A stretch of 42,742 nt of DNA from Candidatus Nitrosopumilus sp. GTDB taxonomy: Archaea > Thermoproteota > Nitrososphaeria > Nitrososphaerales > Nitrosopumilaceae. Below the pieces are notes generated by a model, which worked only from the letters and a program-made list of their open reading frames with translations, was not told the DNA's origin and did no database searches. The stretch spans positions 1 to 42,742 of the forward strand of contig REGK01000005.1 in assembly GCA_003702545.1 (NCBI GenBank). The letters are read 5' to 3'. A program made the position numbers and the translations under genes. Positions 1-8,216 of this stretch are shown piece after piece. Numbering within the stretch: the first letter of the stretch is position 1; each line of letters begins with the position of its first letter.

Positions 1-266
1 TTGATGTCATGAAAGGAAAGATTGCAAATATGAAATCTAGTGATATCATTGAACCTCTTGCAGTAAAACTCCAAATTGTTTCAGCATCTGCTGAAGCTGC
101 ATGTATGATTCTTAGAATTGATGATGTGATTGCTACTCAGAAATCTGCTGGTGGTCCACCTGGTGGTGGAGAAGGCGGAATGCCACCTGGAATGGGCGGA
201 ATGCCACCTGGAATGCCTGGAATGGGCGGTATGGGTGGAATGCCTGACATGGGCGGTATGATGTAA
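1..266 (+). CDS. Thermosome (group II chaperonin) subunit, C-terminal end, partial
   Basis: This is the last 88 or so codons of a thermosome subunit; the gene begins before the window and the reading frame is open from base 3. Group II chaperonins fold proteins in the cytosol as two stacked rings using ATP. The visible part matches the family C-terminus: a helix with EPLAVKLQIVSASAEAA, then the conserved ILRIDDVI segment, then a disordered tail rich in Gly, Met and Pro (repeated GGM/PGM units, about residues 48-85 from base 9) that points into the ring cavity. The Met at base 9 is internal, not a start. A T-rich stretch follows the stop and may end transcription. Which paralogue this is cannot be told from the tail. 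Confidence 0.93.
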   Translation, partial: DVMKGKIANMKSSDIIEPLAVKLQIVSASAEAACMILRIDDVIATQKSAGGPPGGGEGGMPPGMGGMPPGMPGMGGMGGMPDMGGMM

Positions 267-321
267 ATTATTTTGGAATTTTTTTCAAAAGTTTATTTGA
301 TAACCAACTTTACGGACAACA

Positions 322-600
322 TTGAATAAAACATCATCAAAAGCCCTTGCTGGTTTCAAGTATGTTTACTTGGTTGCATTCTTTGCATTACTGTCAGGAT
401 TTTTCCATCCATTAATCACTAACACTAGTTTTGATAGTGTTGTTGTAGGGGTTTTGGTATTGTTTGTAGGTCTTGCAGGTGGTGTGTTATTGTATAAATC
501 TGCAACTTCTGAGAAAAGAAGAGGAATTTTTCTTGGAGGTGGATTTGCTCTAATGGCAATTTCATTATACTATATCTTCGAACTTAGTGGGCGAGTCTAA
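322..600 (+). CDS. Small membrane protein, three predicted TM helices, unknown function
   Basis: I do not recognise this 92-residue protein. It shows three hydrophobic segments (about residues 13-33, 38-58 and 69-88) with a short basic loop (EKRRG) before the third, so it is probably an integral membrane protein. It starts at TTG. A TATA-like TTTATTT lies around 291-298, about 26 bases upstream, consistent with a leaderless transcript. Its stop codon overlaps the stop of the convergent glutamine synthetase gene by a few bases. No enzymatic motif is visible. Confidence 0.7.
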   Translation: MNKTSSKALAGFKYVYLVAFFALLSGFFHPLITNTSFDSVVVGVLVLFVGLAGGVLLYKSATSEKRRGIFLGGGFALMAISLYYIFELSGRV

Positions 601-2027
601 ACATCAAAGTATAGATAAAATTCATGTGGGTGTGGTCTAATAGAAATCTCACGTTGATCTCTTCTTTCTAATTCAATAATTTTGTCAATTACATCATTGG
701 TGTAAATTGGGTTGAGGAATTTTCTGTCACTTTCCAATTCATCAAGTGCTTCTCCAAGACTCTTTGGAAGAACTCCAATTCCTCTCTTAGTTCTGTCACT
801 TTTTGTCATCTTGAATATGTCGTCACGAACTTCATCTCCAGGATCCATCTTCTTTTTGATTCCATCCATACCAGCTGCAGTAACTGCCGCAAATACTAGA
901 TATGGATTTGATGAAGGATCAGGGGCTCTAAACTCTAATCTCTTTAGATTTGAATACTCTTTTCCTTTGAGGTGTTTTGGAACTCTGACAATTGCCGAAC
1001 GGTTACCAGAACTCCATGCAATATATGCTGGAGCCTCATACCCTGGAACTAATCTGTGGTAGGAGTTTGTAGTTGGATTACAAATTGCTGATAATGCTTT
1101 TGCGTGATTGATAATTCCTCCACAAAAGTATCTTCCAAGTTGGCTTAATTCAATTTCATCATCTGGATCATAAAATGCATTGTCTTTACCTTTCCATAAA
1201 CTAACATTAACATGCATACCTGAACCTGAATCCATTGCAATTGGTTTTGGCATCATTGTTGCAACTTTGCCGTACTTTTGTGCTACATTTCTAATTACAT
1301 ACTTGTAAGACTGTGCTGCATCTGCTGCATTTGTCATATAATCATATTTGATATCAATTTCACATTGTCCTGCTGTTGCTACTTCGTGATGATGGTTATC
1401 ACATAATATTCCAAAATTCTTATTGAGAATATTTACACATTCATTTCTGTATGGTGTGAGAGTATCTGCAGGTGTACTAGGATAGTATCCTTCCTGTAAT
1501 CCCATAGGATATCCATCACCTGATTGATTCCATGGAGCTTCTTTTGATTCAATTGAATAAGATTGACCTTTGTATGGGGTTAGAACATCCCAGTGTACTT
1601 TATCAAAAACAAAAAATTCTACCTCAGGACCCCAAGTACTAAAATCATATCCTTGTGTTTTGATGTACTCTTCAGCCTTTTGTGATATGCCTCTTGGATC
1701 TCTTGATAGTCTACCTCTGCCTTCTCCCCAGTAAACATCACAAAGCAGTCTTGCCGTTTTGTTTTCTGTCATCCATGGAATAATTGCAAATGTATTTGGA
1801 TCAGGTTTTAAGAGTAAATCTGAATCATCAATACTTGTGAATCCGATAATTGATGAACCGTCTAATTTTGGTAACCCATCTCTCATCTGCTCAGGCGTAA
1901 AAGTATTAGCTGAAATTGTAGTGTGATGAAAATGACCAGTTAAACCAGTAAATTGAAGATCAATGAATTGAATTCCCTCATGCTGAATTCTTGAGAAAAC
2001 TTCGTCAGGTGAATATGATACTTGCAT
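597..2027 (-). CDS. glnA: Glutamine synthetase, type I (paralogue 1)
   Basis: Cytosolic type I glutamine synthetase (glutamate + NH3 + ATP to glutamine), the main ammonium-assimilating enzyme. Visible landmarks are GPEVEFFVFD (metal glutamates), HHEVATAGQCEID, NPTTNSYHRLVPGYEAP, NRSAIVRVP, RLEFRAPDP and the family ending EFYLYFDV. Two positions differ from the usual N-G-S-G-M-H-x-H motif: here it reads S-G-S-G-M-H-V-N, so the Asn of the glutamate-binding pair is Ser and the ATP-site second His is Asn. The residue at the bacterial adenylylation tyrosine is Phe (DIFKMT). An upstream TTG at 2057 would add ten residues. The TATA-like box at 2058-2065 overlaps that codon and fits the ATG at 2027 (MQVSYSPDEV), which also matches usual family N-termini, so I chose 2027. 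Confidence 0.93.
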   Translation of the reverse strand: MQVSYSPDEVFSRIQHEGIQFIDLQFTGLTGHFHHTTISANTFTPEQMRDGLPKLDGSSIIGFTSIDDSDLLLKPDPNTFAIIPWMTENKTARLLCDVYWGEGRGRLSRDPRGISQKAEEYIKTQGYDFSTWGPEVEFFVFDKVHWDVLTPYKGQSYSIESKEAPWNQSGDGYPMGLQEGYYPSTPADTLTPYRNECVNILNKNFGILCDNHHHEVATAGQCEIDIKYDYMTNAADAAQSYKYVIRNVAQKYGKVATMMPKPIAMDSGSGMHVNVSLWKGKDNAFYDPDDEIELSQLGRYFCGGIINHAKALSAICNPTTNSYHRLVPGYEAPAYIAWSSGNRSAIVRVPKHLKGKEYSNLKRLEFRAPDPSSNPYLVFAAVTAAGMDGIKKKMDPGDEVRDDIFKMTKSDRTKRGIGVLPKSLGEALDELESDRKFLNPIYTNDVIDKIIELERRDQREISIRPHPHEFYLYFDV

Positions 2028-2057
2028 TGCTTTTCCGTGACTGACTTTATAGGGCAA

Positions 2058-2065
2058 TTTTATAC
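2058..2065 (-). promoter_or_regulatory. TATA-like box of glutamine synthetase 1
   Basis: On the minus strand this reads GTATAAAA. It is centred about 34 bases upstream of the ATG at 2027, predicting a start of transcription near 2035 and a very short leader. It overlaps the alternative TTG start at 2057, which would therefore not be on the mRNA. Confidence 0.5.
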
Positions 2066-2111
2066 TTCAATCAAACACAAATACATCCAGCATTTAAGGA
2101 TTAGGTAAGAA

Positions 2112-2669
2112 ATGTCCGAAACTAATCAAATCGATATCAACTATTTGCATCATGTTGTATTACGAGAAACTGAGGATGAATCTCTACTAGAAATTGATCC
2201 AAACTTTTACAGAAACTTATCTAATTTTATAGGAAATTTGAAAAAACAAGAATTTGATGGCGTTGAAAACAAAATCAAAGATGCCATGATAGAAATGGCA
2301 ACTGAATTGACTTCTTTATTGATAAACATCAGATTAGAAAAAATCTCAAAATCAAAAGATCTTGAGATTGGTTTTCTTTTAGATGAAGAAAAATTCATTC
2401 TTGACTCTCAAGAAGAAGAAAGAGACAGAAAAGAGATGATTCTTTCAGCAACAATCAACGGAAAATCAAAATTTCTTGAATCTTTATCACAAAATCATAA
2501 AACAAAGAGAATTGCAGTACGATTTTTGCAAGAAGTAGATGAAATTGTAGGTGCTGACCTTGAGAAATATGGACCATTCAAAGTCGAGGATATTGCAACC
2601 ATCCCATATGAAAATGCACAGGCACTAATAGCTAAAAATGCTGCAACTAAAGTCCGTTTAGAAGATTAG
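2112..2669 (+). CDS. GINS complex subunit, Gins51 (Gins15) type
   Basis: Subunit of GINS, which joins MCM and Cdc45/RecJ-like proteins in the archaeal replicative helicase. The protein (185 residues) has a long helical A domain (about 1-130) followed by a small C-terminal B domain. The segment VEDIATIPYENAQALIAKNAATK near the end resembles the B-domain signature seen in archaeal Gins51 and eukaryotic Sld5/Psf1. A helical domain first and the B domain last is the Gins51 order; Gins23 has the reverse. It stands between the divergent glnA and a small membrane protein. I am confident of the family, less of the exact subtype. Confidence 0.8.
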   Translation: MSETNQIDINYLHHVVLRETEDESLLEIDPNFYRNLSNFIGNLKKQEFDGVENKIKDAMIEMATELTSLLINIRLEKISKSKDLEIGFLLDEEKFILDSQEEERDRKEMILSATINGKSKFLESLSQNHKTKRIAVRFLQEVDEIVGADLEKYGPFKVEDIATIPYENAQALIAKNAATKVRLED

Positions 2670-2701
2670 ATAGAAATTATACCTGATTCATCTCTAATTA
2701 G

Positions 2702-2986
2702 ATGTCTCATACAGGTGTTGATGTAATTGATTTTCTATTTTATACAATTTATCCTGTAATTGGAATTTTTATTGTTGAGGGAATTAGCAGATTAGTTAAA
2801 GCTCCTAAATGGGCAAAACTATGGACACAAGCTATAGTTTCAATTGGTTTTGGAATTTACTATTGGTTCATTTTGCCCGCACCTCAAAATTTTCCATTAA
2901 CTGGAATGGTGATGTTTGCACTTGCTATTGCGTTAATCTATCAGGGAAGACGTGCAAAAATCTCTCCTGAAAAAAGCCCTTACTAA
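2702..2986 (+). CDS. Small membrane protein, three predicted TM helices
   Basis: Unrecognised 94-residue protein. Hydrophobic stretches at about residues 7-27, 41-58 and 66-83 suggest three membrane helices, with basic residues before the second (RLVKAPKWAK) and after the third (QGRRAK). It follows the GINS gene after 32 bases and may be co-transcribed. Its stop overlaps the stop of the convergent AN1 zinc-finger gene by four bases. Function unknown. Confidence 0.7.
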   Translation: MSHTGVDVIDFLFYTIYPVIGIFIVEGISRLVKAPKWAKLWTQAIVSIGFGIYYWFILPAPQNFPLTGMVMFALAIALIYQGRRAKISPEKSPY

Positions 2987-3204
2987 AAACGCCCAAAAAT
3001 TCTTCTAAAAATATTTGGTCTGTCTCTTCCACCATCTCTGATGACTTTCTTTTCACCAAATCGTTTTGCTCTAATTTGGCTTAGCTTTACACATCTATGT
3101 TCTTCAGGAAGTCTGTGCTCTGAACAAAATGGATCCTTGCAGTAATTACATTGGAATGGTAAATCAGTCAAATCTCCACAATATGCACACTTTTCAGACT
3201 TCAC
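2983..3204 (-). CDS. AN1-type zinc finger protein
   Basis: A 73-residue protein with a complete AN1 zinc finger in its first 40 residues: C-x2-C (CAYC), then C-x2-C (CNYC), then C-x2-H (CSEH) and a final H-x-C (HRC). The rest is basic and Arg-rich (RAKRFGEK, RRIFGRF). AN1 fingers are typical of eukaryotic ubiquitin-linked stress proteins, and small archaeal versions are known. What this one binds is unclear. The start is GTG at 3204. A TATA-like TTATTAAAAG on the minus strand around 3225-3235 supports a leaderless start there. Confidence 0.85.
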   Translation of the reverse strand: MKSEKCAYCGDLTDLPFQCNYCKDPFCSEHRLPEEHRCVKLSQIRAKRFGEKKVIRDGGRDRPNIFRRIFGRF

Positions 3205-3306
3205 AATTTCATTTACTATTTTACTTTTAATAAAGTTGCCAGTATTTTTTGAGAACTATTTTACTAGTCTAAACATTTTTACGATGTCAAAATTCAGTTT
3301 GATTAA

Positions 3307-4047
3307 TTGATAAAAGATAAAGTTGCAATAATTACTGGAGCTAGTAGTGGTATTGGATTTGCCACTGCTTTAGCATTATCAAAAGCAGGTGCAAAAGTTG
3401 CTATTGGTGCCAGAAGAGTTGATAGACTAGAAGAACTCGCAAAAAAAATTACTGAAAATGGTGGACAAGTATTTTATCAAAAATTAGATGTCACACAAAA
3501 ATCTGAATGTGATGATTTTGCAAAAGCTGTTTTAGAAAAATGGAATTCTATTGATATTTTAGTAAATAACGCAGGACTGATGCCTCTAAGCTTCTTCAAA
3601 AACCTCAAAGTAGATGAATGGGATAGAATGATTGATGTTAACATCAAAGGCGTGTTGTATTCTACTGCTGCAGTAATCACTCACATGAAAGAAAAGAAAT
3701 CTGGTCATATTGTTAATCTGTCATCTGTAGCAGGAAGAATTGTCTTTCCTGCTGGTAGTGTTTATTGTGCCACAAAACATGCAGTTGCAGCATTTAGTGA
3801 AGGATTAAGACAAGAATTCAGCATTCGTTCAAACATTAGAGTAACAAGCATTGAACCTGGTGTTGTAGATACAGAACTCAATAACACAATCACTGATGAA
3901 TCTCTAAAGGGATTTGTCGAAAATGCAGCAAAGATGGAAGCCTTACATGCTGAAGATATAGCAAATGCAATTTTGTATGCAGTAGACTCACCATCTTATG
4001 TAAATGTCAATGAAATCTTGATAAGACCAACAACACAAGAACGTTAA
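3307..4047 (+). CDS. Short-chain dehydrogenase/reductase (SDR)
   Basis: Classical SDR oxidoreductase of 246 residues. It has the dinucleotide-binding TGASSGIG (residues 10-17), NNAG, the catalytic Ser in NLSSVAG and the Tyr/Lys pair YCATK (near residues 154-158). Arg residues after the second strand (GARRVDRLEEL) favour NADP(H). The sequence style resembles the YdfG/serine-3-dehydrogenase-like branch (IVNLSSVAG, PGVVDTE). The substrate cannot be named. It starts at TTG (MIKDKVAIITG). The next gene, a flavoprotein, begins one base after the stop, so the two are very likely one operon. Confidence 0.9.
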   Translation: MIKDKVAIITGASSGIGFATALALSKAGAKVAIGARRVDRLEELAKKITENGGQVFYQKLDVTQKSECDDFAKAVLEKWNSIDILVNNAGLMPLSFFKNLKVDEWDRMIDVNIKGVLYSTAAVITHMKEKKSGHIVNLSSVAGRIVFPAGSVYCATKHAVAAFSEGLRQEFSIRSNIRVTSIEPGVVDTELNNTITDESLKGFVENAAKMEALHAEDIANAILYAVDSPSYVNVNEILIRPTTQER

Positions 4048-4048
4048 C

Positions 4049-5197
4049 TTGACAGATATCCCACACGTTGTAATTTTAGGAGGTGGTTTTGGTGGACTTG
4101 CTGCTGCAAATGAAATTAGAAATTCGCTATCTTCTTCACAAGTAAAAATCACCATAATTGACAAAAAAGATTGGTTTATGGTAGGATTTGCAAAATTATG
4201 GATAATAAATGGAACACGAAGCTTTGAAAATTCTATTGGACACCTAAATCAATTAGAGAAAAAGGAAATCAATTTCCTACAGGATGAAATCCTTTCCATT
4301 GATTTTCAAAACAAAAATGTCAAAACTAAACAAGAAAACATATCATACGATTTTCTTGTAATATCATTAGGTGCAGTTTTAGCTCCACAAAAAATTCCTG
4401 GATTAATGGAAAATGGATTCAATCTATATGATCATAATCAGCTTTCAGAAATCCACAACAAACTCCAAAACATTGATTCTGGAAAAATTGCTATCTCTAT
4501 AATGGGAATGCCATACAAATGTCCTCCTGCACCATTTGAGGCTAGTTTACTGATAGATTCTATGCTTAGAAAGCGTGGAGTGCGTGATTCTGTTCAAATC
4601 GACTTTTACAGTCCAGCTCCAATCACATTACCTGCAGCCGGTCCAGAAGTTAGTAAAGAAATTCTTCAATTAGTAAATTCTGAAAAAATTACTTTTCATA
4701 ATTCATCTAAAATAAAATCAGTTGAATCAAAGAAATTAATTTTTGAAAATGGTGAAGCAGAATTTGATTTACTTTTAGCTGTTCCACCTCATATTGCACC
4801 AAAAGTAATCTATGATTCTGGATTGGCAAAAGAATCTGGATTCATTCCAATAGATAGAGATTGTAAAACCCATTTTGAAAATGTGTTTGCAGTTGGTGAT
4901 GTCACGAGTTTGGTAGTTACAGAAAATAAGGCAGTACCAAAGGCGGGAGTGTTTGCAGAAGGTGAGGGCATTACCGTTGCAAAAAATATTGTCTCAAAAC
5001 TTCAATCAAAAGAAGAATCTGAATTATTTGATGGAAAAGGAGGATGTTTTATTGAATCAGGCAGAGAAACAGCATCAGTTATTGAAGTTGACATGTTTTC
5101 ACAACCAGAACCTTCTACCCGTATTTCTGAACAAACTTCTGAGAATCTTTCAAACAAATTAGAATTTGAAAAAGAAAGACTCTCTAAATGGCTTTAA
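4049..5197 (+). CDS. FAD-dependent pyridine nucleotide-disulfide oxidoreductase, sulfide:quinone oxidoreductase-like
   Basis: Flavoprotein of 382 residues with the N-terminal FAD motif GGGFGG (residues 11-16), a second nucleotide-binding region, and the C-terminal FAD motif VFAVGDV. PYKCPPAPFEASLL and the late KGGCFIESG are typical of the SQR/flavocytochrome c sulfide dehydrogenase branch. Cys is present in both. Known members oxidise sulfide or act as membrane-peripheral NADH/quinone oxidoreductases. The substrate here is not settled, since a full set of redox cysteines cannot be assigned by eye. It starts at TTG one base after the SDR gene, implying a shared transcript. The C-terminal 40 residues are acidic and helical. 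Confidence 0.82.
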   Translation: MTDIPHVVILGGGFGGLAAANEIRNSLSSSQVKITIIDKKDWFMVGFAKLWIINGTRSFENSIGHLNQLEKKEINFLQDEILSIDFQNKNVKTKQENISYDFLVISLGAVLAPQKIPGLMENGFNLYDHNQLSEIHNKLQNIDSGKIAISIMGMPYKCPPAPFEASLLIDSMLRKRGVRDSVQIDFYSPAPITLPAAGPEVSKEILQLVNSEKITFHNSSKIKSVESKKLIFENGEAEFDLLLAVPPHIAPKVIYDSGLAKESGFIPIDRDCKTHFENVFAVGDVTSLVVTENKAVPKAGVFAEGEGITVAKNIVSKLQSKEESELFDGKGGCFIESGRETASVIEVDMFSQPEPSTRISEQTSENLSNKLEFEKERLSKWL

Positions 5198-5407
5198 TCA
5201 ATCTGAATTTTCTTTCTCTCTTGCTAAGTGTTCTAAAACAGCTCTCATCTCAACACCAAGCTCTTTATCGTTTTTAGAAAGATTTAGTTTTTCAGGTATA
5301 CTATTTTTGAAATCTTCAGCTTCTAACTCTATACTTCTCTTTTGAATGCAATCTATGTGATCTTCTCCTGTTGCAGAAAGCTTGTGGCAAATATTACAAA
5401 TTTTCAC
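5198..5407 (-). CDS. Small CxxC protein, unknown function
   Basis: Unrecognised 69-residue protein. It opens with a Cys/His motif (CNICH, then a later HIDC), which could bind one zinc ion, and continues as a charged helical tail (SKNDKELGVEMRAVLEHLAREKE). Its start is GTG at 5407, and a TATA-like element at 5432-5439 is 26 bases upstream. The last base of the flavoprotein stop on the other strand lies immediately next to this gene's end. Confidence 0.65.
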   Translation of the reverse strand: MKICNICHKLSATGEDHIDCIQKRSIELEAEDFKNSIPEKLNLSKNDKELGVEMRAVLEHLAREKENSD

Positions 5408-5431
5408 AATTTTTGTTTGTTAATACGACGA

Positions 5432-5439
5432 TTTAATAA
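5432..5439. promoter_or_regulatory. TATA-like element shared by tRNA-Pro and the divergent CxxC gene
   Basis: TTTAATAA reads as a TATA-like box in both directions (TTATTAAA on the minus strand). It sits about 26-29 bases from both the GTG at 5407 and the first base of the tRNA at 5464. No other TATA-like stretch is seen in this 56-base gap. Confidence 0.45.
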
Positions 5440-5463
5440 TTTCATTTTGTGCCTCTGTGACAA

Positions 5464-5537
5464 GGGATCGTCGTCTAGCTTGGTATGATACTAGTCTGGG
5501 GGACTAGTGGTCGCAGGTTCAAATCCTGCCGGTCCCA
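5464..5537 (+). tRNA. tRNA-Pro (anticodon GGG)
   Basis: A complete intronless cloverleaf. The acceptor GGGATCG pairs with CGGTCCC (one G-T pair) and the discriminator is A. The D-stem GTC/GAT is present. The anticodon stem CTAGT/ACTAG encloses the loop CTGGGGG, giving anticodon GGG with G37, as is usual for proline. The T-arm is GCAGG-TTCAAAT-CCTGC. The 3' CCA is not encoded, so it must be added, and the CCA-adding enzyme gene is 740 bases downstream. The discriminator base directly abuts the stop codon of the antisense kinase gene, so any 3' trailer overlaps that gene. Confidence 0.96.
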
Positions 5538-6299
5538 TTACAACTTTAAAATTTTCAATAGATTCTCAAAATTTTCAATAGATTTTTCTTGTTTGTACTG
5601 CTTTAGAGCACCAATAATTTTCTCCTTAGGTGGATTTTTGTAAATTTTCTGTACTTTTTTTGCAATTCCTGAACCAATAAAAATTGCTTGAGTAACTGAA
5701 GTAACATTTGATGGTCTTCTTTTTACACTAGAACTTTCAAAATCTATCAGAGTAGATCTTGTTTTTCCAACAATGACATGTTTTGAAATATTACTTAATT
5801 CTCCATGGTCGAAACCTATTTGATCCAAATTGTAACAATCTTCAAGAACTTTTCTTATTGTGAATTTTAATTTTTTAACACTACCTGTGCCTTTTAGAGA
5901 ATTCACCCAATCAATAATTTTGATTCCCTCAATGTATTCCATTATCAAAAAATTTTTGCTTGCATCAATCATTTTTGGTCCAACATTCACAGAATTTACT
6001 AAATTCAATAATCCTGCTTCACTTTTCATTTCTTTTCTTTGAGAATCTGTCCTTCTAATTTTCAATGCAACTTCTCTACTATTTTTTTTTGCAAGAACAA
6101 CTACACCCACATATCCTTTCCCAAGAATTTCTAACTTACCAAGTGTCATTGGTCCAGTTAACGATATAGATTTAATTTTTAATTTTTCTAATTCATTAAT
6201 TCTAGATTTTATTTGACGTGAAGTTGCTTTTGGATATCCAAGAATTTCTGAGTATGGCTCATCTACGAACTTTTTAATTGAAATGAAGGAATGTGCCAT
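5538..6299 (-). CDS. Predicted Ser/Thr protein kinase, COG2112-like (RIO/Bud32-related)
   Basis: Small archaeal protein kinase of 253 residues. After an N-terminal helical region (1-50) comes a Gly-rich loop (LGKGYVGVVVLA), the ATP-binding Lys in VALKIRR, a hinge with FLIMEYIEG, the catalytic loop FDHGELSNISKHV and the metal-binding DFESSS. The catalytic loop lacks the usual HRD and resembles RIO/Bud32 kinases, so it may act as an ATPase or small kinase in RNA metabolism rather than signalling. It overlaps the upstream CCA-adding enzyme gene by 26 bases, so the two are translationally linked. The substrate is unknown. Confidence 0.78.
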   Translation of the reverse strand: MAHSFISIKKFVDEPYSEILGYPKATSRQIKSRINELEKLKIKSISLTGPMTLGKLEILGKGYVGVVVLAKKNSREVALKIRRTDSQRKEMKSEAGLLNLVNSVNVGPKMIDASKNFLIMEYIEGIKIIDWVNSLKGTGSVKKLKFTIRKVLEDCYNLDQIGFDHGELSNISKHVIVGKTRSTLIDFESSSVKRRPSNVTSVTQAIFIGSGIAKKVQKIYKNPPKEKIIGALKQYKQEKSIENFENLLKILKL

Positions 6300-7605
6300 C
6301 TGTTGAGATTAACTCACTTGCAACCTCTTTAATTGATTTACTTAATCCTTTTTCGCCGATGTTAATTTTGAAACCACGCTTGAAATCAGCTTGAAGACCT
6401 TTTGGTATACCTGTTTGAAGATTATTTTTCAAAAACCCCGTCATAAACTTGCCAGCATCTACTTGTTTTCTCTTTTCCAAAGAGATAATTTTTTTGTTAT
6501 TTCCAACCCACACTAATCCTTTATTTGAGAGATTTTTTGAAATGAAACTCTTGGAACTTCCTTCTCTGAAAAATTCAGGTCCGTTTTTTGCGTAGATTTC
6601 AGAAATTTTTGTCGATTCTAAAAAGAATAGGAGATATGCTTCCTTTTCCTGATCTGTGTAGGCCTTACTTCGTAGAACTGTAAATCCAGCTAATTCTAAT
6701 TGTGTACTTAATGATGATGTTGCTCTTTTGATCTGCCCCCAAATTATGTCAGGACTCCTAATTTTGAAATTAAATTTAATTGATAATACATTTCCCCAAT
6801 GCTTCTTTGAAACTCTTGATTTTTTATTCTTGAAAAACTCTAGTTTTGGATTTTCCTTGAATGCTCTACAAACAAGAATAAACTTTCCAATATTTTCATC
6901 AGAAATTGCAGCAGCTAAGTTTCTATTGCTATCTATTGGATCAATTATTACTAGAGATGTATCAAATTTCTTTGAGGTTTTTCCTATAACTTCATTTTCT
7001 TCAATTTTAGAAATTGATTTTATTAAATTTTCAAAACTGCCAAAATGTAAAACTAAAACTTCTGAAACATATCCACTAAATCCTTGTTTTGCAATCTCAG
7101 CACCGTAAATCCCATTTGATTTTAGAAATGTCTTTAGAATTCTAACTTCATTTCTCATTTTATGAGTTAGTGATTTTGACATGTATTTTGTATGATATGG
7201 AGATCTATCTGCAGCACTTTTCCATTCTCCAACTTCGACATCATAAAATGGAACCACATTGATCTTCGTGCCCTTCATTTTAGCTTCAACATATGGATGT
7301 TCGGAATATCTTACATATGGAGAAAATTTCTTCAATGAATCAAAACCAATTTTCTTTGAGATTTTTTCAAATTTCTCTTCTGAAGTTGATTTTTTGAATC
7401 TTACAAAAATATCAACATCTGCATCTTTTGATAACCATGTACCTTTAGCAAATGATCCACCAAACTCTGCCCCAATAATTTCAGGAAATTTTACAATTTC
7501 TTTTTTAACTAATTCTAATGCTGTTTCTGCAATCCTTTCTTTTGATTTTTCTACTGTCTGTGTAGGAATAACATTTTTCATGATATTTGGAATAATTTTT
7601 TTCAT
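6274..7605 (-). CDS. cca: CCA tRNA nucleotidyltransferase (archaeal, class I)
   Basis: Adds CCA to tRNA 3' ends without a template. At 443 residues it has the usual length of archaeal class I enzymes. The nucleotidyltransferase core is visible as GGSFAKGTWL (residues 49-58) followed by DADVDIFVRF, with catalytic aspartates at about 63 and 65. The central region YHTKYMSKSL and VRILKTFLKSNGIYGAE is also typical of this class. It lies between ThpR (overlap of four bases at its start) and the kinase gene (overlap of 26 bases), a compact RNA-processing operon. The nearby tRNA-Pro lacks an encoded CCA and so would be a substrate. Confidence 0.93.
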   Translation of the reverse strand: MKKIIPNIMKNVIPTQTVEKSKERIAETALELVKKEIVKFPEIIGAEFGGSFAKGTWLSKDADVDIFVRFKKSTSEEKFEKISKKIGFDSLKKFSPYVRYSEHPYVEAKMKGTKINVVPFYDVEVGEWKSAADRSPYHTKYMSKSLTHKMRNEVRILKTFLKSNGIYGAEIAKQGFSGYVSEVLVLHFGSFENLIKSISKIEENEVIGKTSKKFDTSLVIIDPIDSNRNLAAAISDENIGKFILVCRAFKENPKLEFFKNKKSRVSKKHWGNVLSIKFNFKIRSPDIIWGQIKRATSSLSTQLELAGFTVLRSKAYTDQEKEAYLLFFLESTKISEIYAKNGPEFFREGSSKSFISKNLSNKGLVWVGNNKKIISLEKRKQVDAGKFMTGFLKNNLQTGIPKGLQADFKRGFKINIGEKGLSKSIKEVASELISTDGTFLHFN

Positions 7606-8144
7606 TTTACAGCAATTACCTCTTCTAAATCAGAATAGATTGGACCCTCAGATGTAAGTTCGCTTTTCTTTAATTTGATACTGGAAATCTTTTGCATTCC
7701 AAAATCTGTAATACTTTGTTTATTCAAATCCTCTGTTATGTCCCCAATCTTCTTTTTAATCCTAAATACTGTAATGTGAGGTTTGAATGGTTTGTCAGAA
7801 ACCAATCCTAAGGGTTCAAGCACATTTTCCACCTTTTTTGCCAATTGAATCAGGTTTTTTCCACCTTTTTCATCTGTTCCCACCCAAACTATTCGTGGAA
7901 ATTTTGGTTTAGGAAATACACCTATTCCTTTCAAGATTATGGTAAATTCAGAAAATTCAATTTTTCTTAATGCTTCAATTACTTTTTGCGTTTGATTTTC
8001 TGATATTTCTCCCAAAAATTGTAATGTAAAATGTAATTGTTCCAAGTTTATTGGATTTGCATTAATTTTTAAATTATTTTGAAAATCTTTAATTGATTTT
8101 TTCACATCATCGTTTGAAATTTCAATTGCTACAAAAGTACGCAT
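7602..8144 (-). CDS. thpR: RNA 2',3'-cyclic phosphodiesterase (2'-5' RNA ligase family)
   Basis: Two-histidine phosphoesterase of 180 residues. Both HxT motifs are visible: HFTLQFLG (His38) and HITVFRIK (about His125). Members hydrolyse 2',3'-cyclic phosphate ends of RNA and can ligate tRNA halves with 2'-5' bonds in vitro. The gene starts at ATG and ends inside the first codons of the CCA-adding enzyme, so it heads a three-gene RNA operon. A TATA-like box (ATTATAAAG on the minus strand, about 8165-8173) lies 26 bases upstream. Confidence 0.9.
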   Translation of the reverse strand: MRTFVAIEISNDDVKKSIKDFQNNLKINANPINLEQLHFTLQFLGEISENQTQKVIEALRKIEFSEFTIILKGIGVFPKPKFPRIVWVGTDEKGGKNLIQLAKKVENVLEPLGLVSDKPFKPHITVFRIKKKIGDITEDLNKQSITDFGMQKISSIKLKKSELTSEGPIYSDLEEVIAVK

Positions 8145-8216
8145 TACAACTTTTTTTGATGTATCTTTATAATAATTTCCGGTAGCTTCATAGACGAGTT
8201 TGATTTTTGATATACA

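Noticed and set aside
712-1062. Open frame of 116 codons on the plus strand inside glutamine synthetase 1
   Set aside because: It is antisense to a strongly conserved enzyme and its translation has low-complexity Ser/Leu features typical of a shadow frame.
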